A stretch of 64,000 bases of DNA from Stappia stellulata DSM 5886 (GCF_000423705.1 NZ_AUIM01000004.1:724587-788586); one strand, 5' to 3'. Positions 52,023-62,016 are shown, numbered from the stretch's first letter. Notes: generated from the sequence alone by a model not told the origin. Made by a program: numbers and translations.

Positions 52023-52606
52023 CAGTGCGACGACGGAATATGCACGCCCTCGCCGTCCGGGCGGATTTCGGCGGCCATGCGGCCCTTGGGGCCCTGCCCG
52101 AAACGGACCATCACGGTCTGACCGGGCCGCAATTCGGTAATGCCGAAGCGGCGCAGGGTTTCCATGTGCACGAAGATATCCTCCGTGCCCTCCCCCTGGG
52201 TCAGGAAGCCGAACCCCTTCACGCGATTGAACCATTTGACCGTGGCGCGCTCGTATCCGCTTTCGGGGACGACCTGCACATGGGTGCGCGAGGGCGGAAG
52301 CTGCGAGGGGTGAACGGCCGTGCTCTCGTCCATCGACAGGATGCGAAAGGCCTGAAGACCGCGGGTGCCCGGCGTCACCTCGCAAACGATCCGCGCGCCC
52401 TCATAGGCCGTGCGGTAGCCGTCGCGGCGCAGGCAGGTCACATGCAGGAGAACGTCGGGGGCGCCATTGTCGGGAACGATAAAGCCGTAGCCCTTCGCGA
52501 CGTCGAACCACTTGATCGAACCGGCGAGCACATCCAGGTCGGCCCCGGGGTCCTCTGCTGTCCCGTCCGGCACCGCCATGGCGTGTTTTGATCCCATGTC
52601 CTTCAT
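52022..52606 (-). CDS. Cold-shock protein with two CSD domains
   Basis: A 194-residue protein with tandem cold-shock domains: GSIKWFDVAKGYGFIVPDNGAPDVLLHV and ATVKWFNRVKGFGFLTQGEGTEDIFVHM, each with RNP1/RNP2-like aromatic motifs. Double-CSD proteins of this length are typical of alphaproteobacteria and bind single-stranded nucleic acid. I use ATG 52606; ATG 52597 has its ribosome site too close. DUF192 follows with a four-base overlap. Confidence 0.88.
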   Translation of the reverse strand: MKDMGSKHAMAVPDGTAEDPGADLDVLAGSIKWFDVAKGYGFIVPDNGAPDVLLHVTCLRRDGYRTAYEGARIVCEVTPGTRGLQAFRILSMDESTAVHPSQLPPSRTHVQVVPESGYERATVKWFNRVKGFGFLTQGEGTEDIFVHMETLRRFGITELRPGQTVMVRFGQGPKGRMAAEIRPDGEGVHIPSSH

Positions 52607-52971
52607 AGTCCACGCCCCTGATACGCCGTAAGCTGGATACGCCTTCGCGGGAACCGCAACACCAACGATTCCGCCTGTTGAGGATAACATCCCGCGCGGA
52701 CGGGACCACACCTAATTGCGAAAAAGTGTCAATGGCCCCGAGGGAAGAGTGTGAAACGCTTTTGATCGATTCGCAAAGGCCGGACTTGGCAGTTGCCTGC
52801 CAAAAAGCCCGGCATGGGCACGAAAACCGTCGCCACGAAACGATCCGCCATTGATCTGGGCGCGCAACTCCATAGTGTTTCGGGCACACGCCGCCGGCAT
52901 CCGGCCCGTTGCAGGACCCCGCTCCCGACGGCAATTCAAACACCAGACACGCCACCAGAAAAGAGGCACAC
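52607..52971. other. Divergent gap between the cold-shock and gloA genes
   Basis: No gene is seen. TTGGCAG and CTGCCAA form a 7-base hairpin with a TTGC loop (52786-52803). The position suits a 5-prime leader or operator, but no promoter boxes are convincing. Nothing else is clear. Confidence 0.3.
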
Positions 52972-53412
52972 ATGCGCTATCTTCACACCATGGTTCGCGT
53001 CGCCGACGTCGATAAATCGCTGGAATTCTACTGCAAAATCTTCGGCCTCGAAGAAGTGCGCCGTCACGAGAGCGAAGCCGGCCGCTTCACCCTGATCTTC
53101 CTGGCAGCCCCCGACGACGTGGCGGCGGTGAAGGCAGGCTCCGCGCCGGCGCTGGAACTGACCTACAACTGGGATCCGGAACAGTATGACAGCGGGCGCA
53201 ACTTCGGCCACCTCGCCTATGAGGTCGACGACATCTACGCGACTTGCGAAAAGCTCCAGGCCGCCGGCGTGACAATCAACCGGCCGCCGCGCGACGGGCG
53301 GATGGCCTTCATCCGCTCTCCCGACAACATTTCCATCGAATTGCTGCAAAAAGGCGAGGCGCAGGCGCCGAAGGAACCCTGGGCCTCGATGGAGAACACC
53401 GGCAGCTGGTAG
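52972..53412 (+). CDS. gloA: Lactoylglutathione lyase (glyoxalase I)
   Basis: A 146-residue glyoxalase I, converting the methylglyoxal-glutathione hemithioacetal to lactoylglutathione. The metal ligands are placed as in GloA: His5 (MRYLHTMVRV), Glu in ALELTYNWD, His in NFGHLAYEV and Glu in SIELLQK. The loop FGLEEVRRHESEAGRFTLIFL is typical. GAGG lies before the ATG. Confidence 0.94.
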   Translation: MRYLHTMVRVADVDKSLEFYCKIFGLEEVRRHESEAGRFTLIFLAAPDDVAAVKAGSAPALELTYNWDPEQYDSGRNFGHLAYEVDDIYATCEKLQAAGVTINRPPRDGRMAFIRSPDNISIELLQKGEAQAPKEPWASMENTGSW

Positions 53413-53587
53413 GCCGAAGACCGGCGGCCGGGCCTTGCGGTTCCGGCGGTCGCGCGCATGGCGGCGGCATTCGACCTCGTCATGCGCAGTTTTTCGCGGC
53501 TGCGAAGACGGCTGTGGATTACCATGCATCTACCCCCTTGCCTGACCAAAAAAACCCGCCTATAAACCGCCCACATCAACGGACCGG

Positions 53588-53663
53588 GCGCCCATCGTCT
53601 AGCGGTCTAGGACGCCGCCCTTTCACGGCGGAAACACGGGTTCGAGTCCCGTTGGGCGTACCA
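53588..53663 (+). tRNA. tRNA-Glu(TTC)
   Basis: Acceptor GCGCCCA pairs with TGGGCGT (one G-T). The anticodon stem CCGCC/GGCGG carries loop CTTTCAC (anticodon TTC), the T arm holds GGTTCGAGTCC, and CCA is encoded at 53661-53663. Confidence 0.95.
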
Positions 53664-53852
53664 CTCTTCTTTCTGGTCCACACCTCTCCCGGCCGCGCGC
53701 CGGTCGAGAGCAAAGCTTCCCGAAAGCCTTCAGCCACGTGACCGCATTGGCCTTTCGCAAGGAAAGCCGCGCGATGCGCTTCCGCGCTGCAATGCGACAC
53801 TCCAGCTTTGCCGATCCGCCGAACGGCGCGCGCCATGCCAGGCGCAAGCGCC

Positions 53853-54749
53853 TCACACCGCGTATTTTTCGATCATCGCTTCCAGGTATTCCGCCGCGTC
53901 CTTGCCCTTGAGCGCATCCTGCCAAAGCCCCTTGGCGATCTCCTCATGCAGCGTCATGGCTTCCTGCGCCCCGGTGATCAAGGCAACGCCCAGCCGGATG
54001 TTGGGCTGCTCGCCAAGCCGGAACGGGCTGATCGCCATCAGCGAGCGCCCGTCCTGGCGGAAGATCTGGAAGCTCGTGGCAGGGACGGGTTCGCGCACGA
54101 TCCCGATCTGGATGCCGATGGGCTCTTCCCGCAACATCTCCAGAATCGATTCCGCCTCACGGCGCGCCTGCTCCCGCCGCGCCCGGACGACGTCGGACGG
54201 CAGATCGTGACGCCCGATCAATCCGTGCAGCAAAAACCGCTCCAGATCGGCGGAGGCGATCAGGCTGACGATCAGCGGACGGCGCTGATGGAAGGCACTT
54301 TTGCGGGCGCGCAGGATATCGAGCAGGGAGGCCACGAGATCGGCTGCGGCCGCATCGCTCATCGCGCTTTCCGGGACCGATTCCAGCAGCACCTCGCGCA
54401 GCATGTCGTCATAGGCGTCCGAGGTCAGCAGATAGGAGACCGGACTGAACAGGCCGATGATCTGCTCGCAATTCTGTTCCAGCTGCCGCATGCGCTCGAA
54501 AAACGCCACCGCGCTGCTGACATATTCGACGCCGACCCCCATCAGGCTGGCGAGTGACACGCCCAGCTCCGAGGCAATGCTCGTCAGCGTCTCGATCTTG
54601 CGGATCTCACCCTTTTCCGCCCGGTAAAGCGCGGCGCGCGACATTCCAAGCTTCTCGGCAAGCGTTTCCGGCGACAGGCCCTTGCCCAGGCGATGGGCTC
54701 TCAATCTCGCGCCAATATCGGAAAAGCTGATGGTTTCCTCGTCCGGCAC
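53853..54749 (-). CDS. XRE-family regulator of the TRAP/pyrimidine operon
   Basis: A 298-residue regulator. An N-terminal XRE helix-turn-helix (IGARLRAHRLGKGLSPETLAEKLGMSRAALYRAEKGEI) is joined to a C-terminal domain of about 220 residues with no family I can name. The C-terminal part (IGIVREPVPATSFQIFRQDGRSLMAISPFRLGEQPNIRLGVA) presumably binds a small effector. It diverges from the TRAP binding-protein gene across 198 bases containing a palindrome and a consensus promoter. Confidence 0.82.
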   Translation of the reverse strand: MPDEETISFSDIGARLRAHRLGKGLSPETLAEKLGMSRAALYRAEKGEIRKIETLTSIASELGVSLASLMGVGVEYVSSAVAFFERMRQLEQNCEQIIGLFSPVSYLLTSDAYDDMLREVLLESVPESAMSDAAAADLVASLLDILRARKSAFHQRRPLIVSLIASADLERFLLHGLIGRHDLPSDVVRARREQARREAESILEMLREEPIGIQIGIVREPVPATSFQIFRQDGRSLMAISPFRLGEQPNIRLGVALITGAQEAMTLHEEIAKGLWQDALKGKDAAEYLEAMIEKYAV

Positions 54750-54859
54750 GCCTCTTTCCTTCCACTGAAATTTCCATTGGCTCGACAGCCCGGCCTTGTC
54801 AACGCAACCGACATCCGAACAGACGTAGCGTACAAATTATTAGACTTAAAGACCCATCG

Positions 54860-54909
54860 TCTCAATTTTGAGATTTGTCGTTGACAGAAAAAATGTCCGC
54901 TCCTAACCT
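54860..54909 (+). promoter_or_regulatory. TRAP operon promoter with adjacent palindrome
   Basis: TTGACA (54881-54886) and TAACCT (54904-54909) stand 17 bases apart, about 40 bases before the dctP start. Just upstream, TCTCAA and TTGAGA are perfect inverted arms two bases apart (54860-54873). The site suits an activator, or an operator for the divergent XRE protein. The spacing to the -35 box favours activator binding. Confidence 0.6.
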
Positions 54910-54947
54910 CACGTCTTTCCGGATGTAAAACTCCAGAGAGGGTAACA

Positions 54948-55973
54948 ATGAACACGCGCATTCGTAACTTATCGGCCTCTTGCCTGCTTGTCGCCGCCAC
55001 CGTATCCGGTGCGTCCAATGCTTACGCCGCCGACTTCACCGCGAAGATCGGTCACCTGGAATCAGCGCAACAGTCACGGCACGTCCACCTGGAAAAGGTT
55101 GCAGAACTCGTCGCGGAACGCACCGACGGCGCCGTCGAATTCCAGATCTTCCCGCAGGGCCAGCTCGGCTCGCAGCGTGAAATGACCGAAGGCGTCCAGC
55201 TCGGCTCGCTGGAAGGCACGGTCGCTCCGGCAGCATTCCTCGGCGGCTTCAACCCGGCGGTGTCCATTCTCGACATTCCCTTCCTGCTGCCGAACGACGA
55301 AACCGTCGCTCAGGAGATCCGCGGCGGCGCCTTCGGAGATGCACTCTGCGCCTCCTTCAACGAGCGCGGCGTGACCTGCATCGGCCTGTGGCCGAACGGG
55401 CGCAAGAACTTCACCTCCTCCAAGCCGCTTGCCAGCCTTGACGACTTCTCGGGTCAGAAGTTCCGCGTGATGGATTCCAACATCCTGATCGAGCAGTTCA
55501 ATTCGCTCGGCGCATCGGCGATCGCCCTGCCCTTCGGCGAACTCTACACCGCCCTTCAGACTGGCGTCGTCGATGGCGAGGAAAACCCGCTCGACACCAT
55601 CCAGCGCATGAAGTTCCACGAAGTGCAGAAGCACCTCGTTGTCTCCAACCACGGCGCGATGGAAGACGTGATCCTGTTCAATCCGGCCTGGTGGTCGAGC
55701 CTGCCGCAGGAGCACAAGGACACGATCGTCGCCGCCTTCGAGGAAGTCGTCCCGGACCTGATTGCGCACAAGGGTGCCGCTGTCGACGCCGCTCTTGAGG
55801 AAATCAAGACGTCCGATATCGAGATCCGCGAGATGAGCGACGAGGAAAAGGCGGCCTTCCGCGAGGTGATGTATCCGGCCGGCCGCGCTGCCTATCTGGA
55901 GCGCGCCGGCGAGGAAGGCGAAGAGCTGATCACCGTCTACGAAAAGGAATACGAAGCCGCAACGGCCAAGTAA
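54948..55973 (+). CDS. dctP: TRAP transporter solute-binding protein (DctP)
   Basis: A 341-residue periplasmic protein with a signal peptide (LSASCLLVAATVSGASNAYA, cut before ADFTAK). Family traits are AAFLGGFNPAVSILDIPFLLP, LWPNGRKNFTSSKP with the Arg that usually salt-bridges a carboxylate ligand, and FGELYTALQTGVVDGEENPLDTIQ. TRAP systems import organic acids with sodium. The gene order suggests a carboxylated pyrimidine or ureido acid as ligand. AGAGG precedes the ATG. Confidence 0.92.
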   Translation: MNTRIRNLSASCLLVAATVSGASNAYAADFTAKIGHLESAQQSRHVHLEKVAELVAERTDGAVEFQIFPQGQLGSQREMTEGVQLGSLEGTVAPAAFLGGFNPAVSILDIPFLLPNDETVAQEIRGGAFGDALCASFNERGVTCIGLWPNGRKNFTSSKPLASLDDFSGQKFRVMDSNILIEQFNSLGASAIALPFGELYTALQTGVVDGEENPLDTIQRMKFHEVQKHLVVSNHGAMEDVILFNPAWWSSLPQEHKDTIVAAFEEVVPDLIAHKGAAVDAALEEIKTSDIEIREMSDEEKAAFREVMYPAGRAAYLERAGEEGEELITVYEKEYEAATAK

Positions 55974-55985
55974 GTCCCGGTCCGG

Positions 55986-56037
55986 TGCCGCATCGCGGCA
56001 TCGGACGCTCCCCTGTCGGGCCCTGGACAAGGGCCCG
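55986..56037 (+). other. Two hairpins between dctP and dctQ
   Basis: TGCCGC/GCGGCA with a three-base loop (55986-56000) and CGGGCCC/GGGCCCG with a seven-base loop (56017-56037). No T-run follows. These probably stabilise the dctP message and reduce read-through into the permease genes. Confidence 0.6.
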
Positions 56038-56068
56038 GCACCGGGACCCACAATGCAAGGACAGTCCC

Positions 56069-56569
56069 TTGAAGATCCTGACCGTCATAAGAACGGCTGA
56101 GCGTATCGCCGCTGTCTCCATCTTCCTGTCAATGGTCGCCCTTTACTTCTCGAATGTCCTGGCGCGCCAGGTCGGGGGCACCTTTGCGTCGGATTTCGCC
56201 TGGGTGGAAGAGGCGGTTCGGCTGATGAGCCTGTTCCTCGTGTTCTTCACGGTCGGGCTTGCGCTGGAAAAGGGCCGCCATGCCGGCGTTCACACCTGGC
56301 GCGACCGCATCGCACGGACCACCGGCCTGCCCTTGCGCAAGGCGATCGACATGGTCGGCTTCGTCTTCTGCGTCTATCTCGTCTACCTCAGCTACCAGAT
56401 GACAGCCTTTGTCTACGGCATGGGTCAGAAGAGCCCGACCCTGAACGTTCCCGTTTTCTGGATCTATCTCGCGCCCACCATCGGCTTTGCCCTCATGGCC
56501 CTGCGTTACGCGCTCAGCTTTTTCGGCCGCATCGATCGTTTCGCCGAACAGGCGTCGGAGGAACTATGA
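56069..56569 (+). CDS. dctQ: TRAP transporter small permease (DctQ)
   Basis: A 166-residue protein with four membrane helices. ASDFAWVEEAVRLMSLFLVFFTVGLALEKGRHAGV is the DctQ signature. The start is taken as TTG at 56069 (LKILTVIRTAERIA) because AAGGA lies seven bases upstream, while the ATG-started frame from 55985 would translate the intergenic hairpins. The stop overlaps dctM (ATGA). Confidence 0.9.
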   Translation: MKILTVIRTAERIAAVSIFLSMVALYFSNVLARQVGGTFASDFAWVEEAVRLMSLFLVFFTVGLALEKGRHAGVHTWRDRIARTTGLPLRKAIDMVGFVFCVYLVYLSYQMTAFVYGMGQKSPTLNVPVFWIYLAPTIGFALMALRYALSFFGRIDRFAEQASEEL

Positions 56570-57852
56570 TCCTTATCGCACTCGTCATCTTCGCCGCGGT
56601 TCTGCTGCTCGTTCTCGGGTTCGAGATGTTTCTCGTGCTTGGCATTCCCGCGCTCATGATCAAGGAATTCTTCTACGGAAGCCTTCCCGATCCCGTTCTC
56701 GCACAGAAGATCCTGGGTGGCATCAATCACACCACGCTTCTGGCGATCCCCTTCTTCATCCTGGCCGCGGAGCTGATGGGCGCCGGACAGATCGCAAGCC
56801 GGCTGACCGGACTGGTCAAGACGTTGATCGGTCACCTGCGCGGCGGCATGGGCTACACCACCATTGGCGGTTCCATGGCCTTCGGGTCCGTTTCCGGCTC
56901 CGCGCCGGCGACCGTCGCGGCCATGGCGCGCATGGTCTACCCGGAATTGCGCAAGGCCGGTTTCAGCGACCGCTTCTCGCTCGGCCTCATCGTCTCCAGT
57001 GCGGAGACGGCCCTGCTCATCCCGCCTTCCATCACCTTCATCATCTATGGCTGGATGACCGGGACCTCCGTCGCCAAGCTGTTCGTCGGCGGACTTGCCG
57101 TCGGTCTCGTGCTGGGGGTTGCCTTTGCGGTCATGGCGGCCATCGAGGCCCGCCGCAGCGGCGTGGCGCGCAACCCGCGCACCAGCTGGCGCGAGCGCCT
57201 CGTCGCCATCCGCCAGTCCGGCTGGGCGCTCGGCATGCCGTTCATCATCCTGGGCGGCATCTACAGCGGCTACTTCACCCCCACAGAAGCAGCCGCCGTC
57301 AGCGTCATCTATGCCATTCTCGTCGAAGGACTGGTGTTTCGCGAGCTGACATGGCGCAAGCTCTTCGATGTGACGGAACGCGCCGCGATCTCCACCGCGA
57401 TCATCTTCATCCTGCTCGCGATGGGCAGCCTGCTGTCCTATTTCATCACGCTGGCGCAGGTGCCGACCGCAATCACCAACTTCCTGGAGGCAATCCACGC
57501 CGGGCCGGTGATGTTCCTTTTGATCGTCAACGTCTGCTTCCTGATCGCCGGCATGTTCATCGACCCGAACTCCGCGCTGCTGATCCTGGTCCCCCCCCTC
57601 TTCCCGGTCGCCATGGCGCTCGGCATCGACCCCGTCCACTTCGGCATGGTCGTCACGCTGAACATCTCCATCGGTATGATCACGCCGCCCTTCGGCCTCG
57701 ATATCTTCGTCGCGTCCTCGACGCTGTCGAAGCCGGTCCTGACCATCATCTCGGGACTGTGGCCCTTCATCATCGCCAATCTGATCGTCCTGGCGATCAT
57801 CACCTATGTGCCGGATATCTCGACGTTCCTGCCCCGGCTCGTGTTCGGATGA
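56566..57852 (+). CDS. dctM: TRAP transporter large permease (DctM)
   Basis: A 428-residue protein with about 12 helices. It has the DctM motifs LLAIPFFILAAELMGAG, GGMGYTTIGGSMAFGSVSGSAPATVAAM, ALLIPPSITFIIYG, FIDPNSALLILVPPLFPVA and ITPPFGLDIFV. It forms the sodium-driven translocation path with DctQ. The stop overlaps the following reductase gene (ATGA), an unusually tight link between a transporter and pyrimidine enzymes. Confidence 0.94.
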   Translation: MILIALVIFAAVLLLVLGFEMFLVLGIPALMIKEFFYGSLPDPVLAQKILGGINHTTLLAIPFFILAAELMGAGQIASRLTGLVKTLIGHLRGGMGYTTIGGSMAFGSVSGSAPATVAAMARMVYPELRKAGFSDRFSLGLIVSSAETALLIPPSITFIIYGWMTGTSVAKLFVGGLAVGLVLGVAFAVMAAIEARRSGVARNPRTSWRERLVAIRQSGWALGMPFIILGGIYSGYFTPTEAAAVSVIYAILVEGLVFRELTWRKLFDVTERAAISTAIIFILLAMGSLLSYFITLAQVPTAITNFLEAIHAGPVMFLLIVNVCFLIAGMFIDPNSALLILVPPLFPVAMALGIDPVHFGMVVTLNISIGMITPPFGLDIFVASSTLSKPVLTIISGLWPFIIANLIVLAIITYVPDISTFLPRLVFG

Positions 57853-58697
57853 GTGCTATGCTGCAAACACCCCACGTAACCGCAGGGGCGGACGCGCCGA
57901 GCGCCTTCGACCTCGATCTTCGGGTCAAGAGCAATATCGCGGTCAACGGCGAATACCGGATGATGGTTCTGGACGCGCCCACGCACCTTCTGGAGCAGTG
58001 CAAGGCCGGTCAGTTCTTCAATATCCTGTGCCCGCAGGCCGGGGGCGAAAGTCCCTACCTGCGCCGCCCGATGAGCATCTACGGCTTCTATCCGGAGAAG
58101 AACGAGCTGCATTTCCTCTACAAGGTCGGCGGCGCGGGAACCCGCGCAATGGCGACGCTTGGGGAAAACGACAGTCTCACCGTCTTCGGACCGCTGGGAA
58201 CGCCCTTCACCATCGAGGATGACTGGAAAAATCTGGTTCTCGTCGCCCGTGGCGTGGGGCTTGCGACACTCGCCCCTCTGGCGCTGGAGGCCAAGCGTCT
58301 CGGTCGCCGGCTGACGGCGATCTGCAGCGCACGCCATCCCGACTACCTGATGTCCATCGACCTCTTCGAGGGGCTGGGCGCCAGGGTGATCGCGCTGACC
58401 GATGCGGAAGGAACCTCGACGCCGGAAAACCTCGAGGTCGTTGTGGAGAAGCTGATCGCCGACGGACGGGCGGATGCCTTCTACACCTGCGGGTCGAACC
58501 GCATCCTGCGCCTGCTGCAAAAGCTCGGCGAGGCCCACGGCATTCCGGGCCAGGTGGCGCTTGAGCAGCAAATGGCCTGCGGCGTCGGCATGTGCCAGTG
58601 CTGCGTGCGCAAGTTCAACCGGGACGACAAGGTCGTCAATCTGAGGGTCTGCCGCGAAGGACCCGTTTTCGATATGGCAGAGGCCATCGCATGGTAG
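57849..58697 (+). CDS. Dihydroorotate dehydrogenase electron-transfer subunit, PyrK-like
   Basis: A 282-residue FAD/NAD(H) and 2Fe-2S protein. The FAD barrel motif is LRRPMSIYGF, with a pyridine-nucleotide domain in the middle. The C-terminal cluster region reads MACGVGMCQCCVRKFN and VCREGPVF, giving four cysteines as in PyrK. It would let the adjacent class-1B PyrD exchange electrons with NAD. The gene overlaps dctM by four bases and pyrD by seven. The start is ATG 57849; ATG 57858 is possible. Confidence 0.85.
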   Translation: MSAMLQTPHVTAGADAPSAFDLDLRVKSNIAVNGEYRMMVLDAPTHLLEQCKAGQFFNILCPQAGGESPYLRRPMSIYGFYPEKNELHFLYKVGGAGTRAMATLGENDSLTVFGPLGTPFTIEDDWKNLVLVARGVGLATLAPLALEAKRLGRRLTAICSARHPDYLMSIDLFEGLGARVIALTDAEGTSTPENLEVVVEKLIADGRADAFYTCGSNRILRLLQKLGEAHGIPGQVALEQQMACGVGMCQCCVRKFNRDDKVVNLRVCREGPVFDMAEAIAW

Positions 58698-59635
58698 ATC
58701 TCACAGTCGATATTGCCGGGTTGAAGCTCAAGAACCCGATCATGCCGGCCTCCGGCACCTTCTCGGAAGAACTGGCCGAGGTCTTCGACCTCGAGCAGCT
58801 TGGCGCGCATGTCACCAAGACGATCACGCGGGACTGGCGGGACGGCAATCCGACCCCGCGCGTCTGCGAGGTCAACGGCTCGATGCTCAATTCCATCGGC
58901 ATTCCGAGCAAGGGCGTCGGCGCCTTTCTCGAAAAGGTCGTGCCCTTCTTCAAGCGCTATGAAACCCCGCTGGTTGTCAGCATCTCCGGCAACACGGCGG
59001 ACGAATTCGCGACGCTGTGCCAGGAGGTCAGCGTGGAGGGTGTCGACGCCATCGAGGTCAACATCTCCTGCCCGAACATCGAGGAAGACGGCAAGGCGTT
59101 TGCCATCCGCCCGTCCTCGACCTTCGAGATCATGCAGCGCCTGCGCGCCGCAAGCCCCTTGCCGCTGTGGGCGAAGTTGACACCGAACACCGGCGAGGTC
59201 GCCGAAGTGGCGCGGGCCGCCGAAGAGGGTGGCGCGGACGCGCTCGTCGTCTCCAACACCATCCTGTCGATGGCCATCGACATCCACACCCGCCAGCCCA
59301 GGCTCGGCAACCTGATGGGCGGCCTGTCGGGTCCGGCGCTGAAGCCCATCGCCCTGCGCATGGCCTATCAGTGCGCCCGGGCCGCCAGCATTCCGGTGAT
59401 CGGCTGCGGCGGCATTTCCACCGCCGAGGACGTGATCGAATACCTGATTGCCGGCGCCACCGCGGTTCAAGTCGGAACGGCGACCTTCATTCATCCGACC
59501 GCAATGCTCACCATCCTTCACGACCTCGAAGCCTGGCTTGCCGCGCAGGGCATTGCGTCCGTTTCCGAACTGATCGGCTCGGTGATCGACGGCGAGCAGG
59601 ATATCGAGACCTCAGCGATTGCGGTGGCACAATGA
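58691..59635 (+). CDS. pyrD: Dihydroorotate dehydrogenase, class 1B catalytic subunit
   Basis: A 314-residue FMN barrel. VDLTVDIAGLKLKNPIMPASGTFS and the active-site Cys in VNISCPNIEEDGKAFA (C127) place it in class 1B; class 1A also has Cys, and class 2 has Ser. VVSNTI and GCGGI bind substrate and phosphate. With PyrK it interconverts dihydroorotate and orotate using NAD. Most alphaproteobacteria use a quinone-linked class-2 PyrD for synthesis, so this may be an added enzyme. Confidence 0.9.
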   Translation: MVDLTVDIAGLKLKNPIMPASGTFSEELAEVFDLEQLGAHVTKTITRDWRDGNPTPRVCEVNGSMLNSIGIPSKGVGAFLEKVVPFFKRYETPLVVSISGNTADEFATLCQEVSVEGVDAIEVNISCPNIEEDGKAFAIRPSSTFEIMQRLRAASPLPLWAKLTPNTGEVAEVARAAEEGGADALVVSNTILSMAIDIHTRQPRLGNLMGGLSGPALKPIALRMAYQCARAASIPVIGCGGISTAEDVIEYLIAGATAVQVGTATFIHPTAMLTILHDLEAWLAAQGIASVSELIGSVIDGEQDIETSAIAVAQ

Positions 59636-60918
59636 CCCTTGCAGGAAAGCCCCAGTCCGCCGCCTCGCAAGAGGACGACCACGCCCTCGCCTCGCGCCTG
59701 TTTCGCGAAATCGCCGAAATGACACCGGATGTCGAGGGCGTCAGCCGCCCGGCGTTTTCCGACGTCGAGACGAAGACGCTTGCCTATCTGGAAGATTTCG
59801 CCCGCTCGGAAGGACTGGACGTCTGGTACGACGACGGCTGCAACGCGAATTTCTGCCTGCCGCAGGACCGCGACGCGGAGCGCTTCATCGTCATCGGTTC
59901 GCATGTCGACAGCGTCCCCTTCGGCGGCAATTACGACGGTCTCGCCGGTGTGATCGCGGGGCTGATGTGCCTGGTGCGCGCGCGGCGCGCCGGAAAATCC
60001 TTCCGCCGGCCTGTTCACGTGCTCGCCATGCGCGGCGAGGAAAGCGCCTGGTTCGGCCCCTGCTACATCGGCTCCAAGGTCTTGACCGGGCAACTGACGG
60101 AAACGGAGGCAAAGGCGCGCCACAAGGGCGACGGTCGCACGCTGGCCGATCACATGGGCGAGATCGGCCTTCCGACAGAGCGTATTGCCGATCGCGAACC
60201 GCTGATCGACTGCAGCCGGATCGAGGCCTATCTGGAACTGCATATCGAGCAGGGTCCGCTCTTGATCGGCAAGAACCTTCCCGCCGCCATCGTCTCCGGG
60301 ATCCGCGGAAACTTCCGCCATCGCGCGATCGACTGCATCGGCGAGGCCGGGCATTCCGGCGCCGTGCCGAAGGCCTACCGGCGCGATCCGGTGCTTGCCT
60401 TCGCCGATCTGATGGTGCGGCTCGACGAGAGCTGGACGACGATTCTGAACAAGGGCGCCGATCTGGTACTGACCAGCGGCATGGTGTCCACAGACCGGGA
60501 AACAAACGCGCTGTCGCGCATTCCCGACCGGCTCACCTTCAGCCTCGATATCCGCAGCCAGAGCGCGGAGACGCTGGACGAGATGCGCAGCCTCGTCGCG
60601 ACCGAGATGAAGCAGATCGAGAAGGACCGCAAGGTCCGCTTCGAACTCGATGAGGGCATGTATTCTGCCCCGGCGATCTGCGACGCCTCCGTGGTATCCG
60701 ATCTGCGCGACGCCATGGGACGCACCGGCCTGGAGCCCTTCGTCATGCCGAGCGGCGGCGGTCACGACGCGGCGGTGTTTTCCGCCGCCGGCGTTCCGGC
60801 GGGAATGGTCTTCGTGCGCAACCGCAACGGTTCGCACAACCCCGATGAAGCGATGGACGTTTCGGACTTCCTCGCGGCATGCGATATCTTCTCCGCATAT
60901 CTCGAGGAGCAAGCATGA
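59632..60918 (+). CDS. M20-family N-carbamoyl-amino-acid hydrolase, candidate ureidosuccinase
   Basis: A 428-residue hydantoinase/carbamoylase-family amidase. The metal ligands lie in [15 protein letters not shown] (His91, Asp102), RGEES (Glu136/137), LELHIEQGP (His204) and [10 protein letters not shown] near the end. Known members hydrolyse N-carbamoyl-L-amino acids, beta-ureidopropionate or allantoate. Lying between pyrD and pyrC with four-base overlaps on both sides, it most likely acts on N-carbamoyl-L-aspartate, giving aspartate, ammonia and CO2. The substrate is inferred from context. Confidence 0.82.
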   Translation: MTLAGKPQSAASQEDDHALASRLFREIAEMTPDVEGVSRPAFSDVETKTLAYLEDFARSEGLDVWYDDGCNANFCLPQDRDAERFIVIGSHVDSVPFGGNYDGLAGVIAGLMCLVRARRAGKSFRRPVHVLAMRGEESAWFGPCYIGSKVLTGQLTETEAKARHKGDGRTLADHMGEIGLPTERIADREPLIDCSRIEAYLELHIEQGPLLIGKNLPAAIVSGIRGNFRHRAIDCIGEAGHSGAVPKAYRRDPVLAFADLMVRLDESWTTILNKGADLVLTSGMVSTDRETNALSRIPDRLTFSLDIRSQSAETLDEMRSLVATEMKQIEKDRKVRFELDEGMYSAPAICDASVVSDLRDAMGRTGLEPFVMPSGGGHDAAVFSAAGVPAGMVFVRNRNGSHNPDEAMDVSDFLAACDIFSAYLEEQA

Positions 60919-61955
60919 CCACACTTACGATTCGCCGCCCGGACGACTGGCACCTGCACCTGCGCGACGGCGACGTACTGGAAGGTGTCCTCCCCCACAC
61001 CTCCCGCGACTTCGCCCGCGCCATCATCATGCCCAACCTGGTGCCGCCGGTCGTCACCACGGCGCAGGCCGCATCCTACCGCGACCGCATTCTCAAGGCC
61101 CTGCCGGATGGCGACGCCTTCACGCCGCTGATGACGCTCTATCTGACCGAGACGACCGATCCGGCGGATGTGGAAGCCGGCTTTCGCGACGGGCTGATCT
61201 CGGCGGTGAAGCTCTACCCCGCCGGCGCGACGACGAATTCCGAAAGCGGCGTGCGCGATCTTACCAGGGTCCATTCCGTTCTGGAGAAAATGGCCGAGAT
61301 CGGACTGCCGCTTTGCGTTCATGGCGAAGTGACGGACCCGGAGATCGACATCTTCGACCGGGAGGCCGTGTTCCTTGAGACGGTTCTCGCGCCCTTGCGC
61401 GAAAGGCTGCCGGAGCTGCGCGTCGTGCTGGAGCATGTGACGACGGAAAACGGCGTCGACTATGTCAAGGCGCAGGACAAGAACGTCGGGGCGACGATCA
61501 CCACCCATCACCTGATGATCAACCGCAACGCCATTCTGGCGGGCGGCATCAGGCCGCACTACTACTGCCTGCCCGTCGCCAAGCGCGAGACGCACCGTCT
61601 GGCGCTGCGTGCCGCCGCGACATCGGGAGATCCCCGTTTCTTCCTGGGAACCGATTCCGCGCCCCATCTCGATCCGCTGAAGCTGTCCGCCTGTGGCTGC
61701 GCCGGGATCTTCACCTCCATCAACACGATGGCCTGTCTGGCCGAGGTCTTCGAACAGGAAAACGCGCTGGACAAGCTGGAGGCCTTCGCCTCGCTCAACG
61801 GTCCGGCGTTTTACGGCCTGCCCGTGAATGAGGCCACCATCACCCTCACGCGCCAGGACGAACCGGTTGTATTCCCCGACAAGGTCGCGGTCGGCGAGGA
61901 CGAGGTGACGGTGTTCGACCCGATGATCCCGATCCACTGGAATGTGGGTAGCTAG
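60915..61955 (+). CDS. pyrC: Dihydroorotase, E. coli-type class II
   Basis: A 346-residue amidohydrolase: WHLHLRDG (His13, His15), the Lys carbamylation segment [37 protein letters not shown] and LGTDSAPH. It interconverts N-carbamoyl-aspartate and dihydroorotate. The ATG overlaps the carbamoylase stop (ATGA). It is the enzyme shared by pyrimidine synthesis and the proposed orotate breakdown route. Confidence 0.95.
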   Translation: MTTLTIRRPDDWHLHLRDGDVLEGVLPHTSRDFARAIIMPNLVPPVVTTAQAASYRDRILKALPDGDAFTPLMTLYLTETTDPADVEAGFRDGLISAVKLYPAGATTNSESGVRDLTRVHSVLEKMAEIGLPLCVHGEVTDPEIDIFDREAVFLETVLAPLRERLPELRVVLEHVTTENGVDYVKAQDKNVGATITTHHLMINRNAILAGGIRPHYYCLPVAKRETHRLALRAAATSGDPRFFLGTDSAPHLDPLKLSACGCAGIFTSINTMACLAEVFEQENALDKLEAFASLNGPAFYGLPVNEATITLTRQDEPVVFPDKVAVGEDEVTVFDPMIPIHWNVGS

Positions 61956-62016
61956 ACCGGTCCAGATTCAGTAAAGCACCTAGCGAAGAATCCGCTCGCA
62001 GCACAGGACCCAGCCC

